NCBI RefSeq assembly: GCF_001557325.1
Contig: NZ_LSJS01000157.1
Coordinates: forward strand, 1 to 5,853
DNA length: 5,853 nt
Source of the DNA: Erythrobacter donghaensis
GTDB taxonomy: Bacteria; Pseudomonadota; Alphaproteobacteria; Sphingomonadales; Sphingomonadaceae
Direction: 5' to 3'
Shown here: piece after piece, positions 4,999 to 5,853 of the stretch
Layout: each line of letters starts with the position of its first letter
How positions within the stretch are numbered: position 1 is the first letter of the stretch
Notes under the pieces: generated by a model
Told to the model about the DNA's origin: nothing
Database searches by the model: none
What the model saw: only the letters and a program-made list of their open reading frames with translations
Translations under genes and position numbers: made by a program

Positions 4999-5853
4999 CA
5001 GAACAGCCCCATGGCCGCATTGACGATCCGGTCGAGCGGCCCGGCGGTGCCGACGCTTTCCGCAGCATAGAGCGGGATGCGGGCAGGCGCGACGCCCTCG
5101 GCGGTGACTTCGAGCACCGCGACTTCCTGCCCGGCCGTGATCGGGGCCTTGAGCGGCCCCTCGTAGCGGATCGTCGCCGCAAGCGGGCTGTTGCTGCCCT
5201 TGGGCAGGTTGATCGCAACCCGCCCGGCGGCCTTCAAGGCAAGCCTGCGCGCATCGCCCCCCTGCACCCGCGCCTCGCCAACCACCGCGCCCGGCGCAAA
5301 GATCTGGCGGCGCTCGAAGGCGGAGAAGCCCCACTCGACATAGGCCCGCGCGACCCGCGCGCGCAGCCGCCCGTTGGGCACGCCCGCCAGCACCAGAACC
5401 AGCCGCTGGCCGCCCCGCCGCGCGGTGCCGAGATAGGAGAAGCCCGCCTCGTTGGTGAAGCCGGTCTTGATCCCGTCCGCCCCCGGCACCCGCCCGATCA
5501 TCGGATCGTGATTGACCTGCGCGATGCCTTTGTAATCGAGCCCGGCGCGGCCGATGTAATAGCCGAACTTGTCCGGATGCCGGGTGATCATCGCCCGGGC
5601 GAGCGCGACAAGATCGCTCGCGGTGGTGAAGGTGCGGCCTTCGTCGGGCCAGCCGTTGGGGCTTTCGAAGTGGCTTCCGGTCATCCCGATGCCGAGCGCG
5701 GTCCGGTTCATCAGCGCCGTCCACGCCGCGACCGATCCCGCCTGGCCTTCCGCAAGCACCGCCGCCCCGTCATTGGCCGAGACATTGGCGATGCCGAGCA
5801 AGAGGTCGTCGACCGTTACCGGCTCGCCCGCGTCGAGGAACATGGTCGAGCCG
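4995..5853 (-). CDS. D-alanyl-D-alanine carboxypeptidase (PBP5/S11 family), 5' end outside window
   Basis: Serine D,D-carboxypeptidase that removes the terminal D-Ala from peptidoglycan pentapeptides in the periplasm. The visible part is 285 codons plus stop. Numbering from the first in-window Met (5843), the second active-site motif SxN is S22-A-N24, in the family context VSANDGAAVLAE. The third motif KTG is K126-T-G128, in DGIKTGFTNEAGFS. The conserved SPNGWPDEG stretch lies at 61-69. From about residue 180 onward there is a PBP5 C-terminal beta domain. The last residues (PLDRIVNAAMGLFW) look like the amphipathic helix that anchors these enzymes to the inner membrane. The in-window ATG is not the true start: the frame stays open to the edge (G-S-T before it), and the signal peptide and SxxK nucleophile motif must lie beyond it. 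The stop overlaps the tmk start (GTGA). Family assignment is secure; the exact paralogue (dacA, dacC or dacF) is not decided. Confidence 0.95.
   Translation of the reverse strand, partial: GSTMFLDAGEPVTVDDLLLGIANVSANDGAAVLAEGQAGSVAAWTALMNRTALGIGMTGSHFESPNGWPDEGRTFTTASDLVALARAMITRHPDKFGYYIGRAGLDYKGIAQVNHDPMIGRVPGADGIKTGFTNEAGFSYLGTARRGGQRLVLVLAGVPNGRLRARVARAYVEWGFSAFERRQIFAPGAVVGEARVQGGDARRLALKAAGRVAINLPKGSNSPLAATIRYEGPLKAPITAGQEVAVLEVTAEGVAPARIPLYAAESVGTAGPLDRIVNAAMGLFW

Larger units (their letters stand above)
88..5853 (-). other. seven-gene overlapping operon
   Basis: Seven genes run in one direction with no gap between any of them. The junctions are GTGA (carboxypeptidase/tmk), GTGA (tmk/holB), an 8-base overlap ATGGCTGA (holB/metG), TGATG (metG/hydrolase), GTGA (hydrolase/MBL) and ATGA (MBL/small membrane protein). 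No internal space exists for a dedicated promoter or terminator outside coding sequence. Co-transcription and stop-start coupling are therefore inferred. The promoter must be to the right of the window, upstream of the carboxypeptidase or an earlier gene. Confidence 0.85.

Noticed and set aside
4999..5724. Upstream in-frame extension of tmk through the carboxypeptidase gene, which could suggest a fusion protein
   Set aside because: The extension is Arg/Gly/Ala-rich out-of-frame translation of the carboxypeptidase. Family length and the GTGA junction place the tmk start at 4998.

Overview
The window is a GC-rich, gene-dense bacterial chromosome segment. All seven genes lie on the minus strand, so the operon reads from right to left. 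The gene order (serine D,D-carboxypeptidase, tmk, holB, metG, TatD-family hydrolase, MBL-fold hydrolase) is the order I know from Alphaproteobacteria. The protein styles (zinc-free MetRS of about 520 residues, delta' subunit without a zinc knuckle, GTG starts) and the base composition suggest Sphingomonadales, perhaps Erythrobacteraceae. That placement is inference from gene order and protein style, not a database match.

Layout, in transcription order. From 5853 to 4995 is the 3' part of a penicillin-binding-protein-5-type D-Ala-D-Ala carboxypeptidase, cut by the window edge. Then come thymidylate kinase (4998-4354), the DNA polymerase III delta' subunit (4357-3386), methionyl-tRNA synthetase (3393-1837), a TatD/YcfH-type metal-dependent hydrolase (1837-1061), a PhnP-like metallo-beta-lactamase-fold hydrolase (1064-282) and a 65-residue two-helix membrane protein (285-88). 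Every one of the six junctions overlaps by 1 to 8 bases (GTGA three times, ATGA, TGATG and an 8-base overlap). This points to one transcript with translational coupling; the promoter must lie to the right of the window. The products cover peptidoglycan trimming, dTTP supply, clamp loading and methionine charging, plus two metallo-hydrolases of uncertain substrate: a housekeeping operon.

The only non-coding stretch is positions 1-87, downstream of the operon. It holds two imperfect direct repeats with a 24-base period ending near a TG/CA terminus, which looks like the edge of an insertion sequence (IS21-like is my best guess). Next to it is an AT-rich perfect palindrome just before the stop of the last gene. 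I see no RNA gene, CRISPR array, integrase or new multi-gene system. The points most worth a second look are the IS-like edge, the KESKS signature in MetRS, the uncharacterised small membrane protein and the missing zinc cysteines in several proteins.
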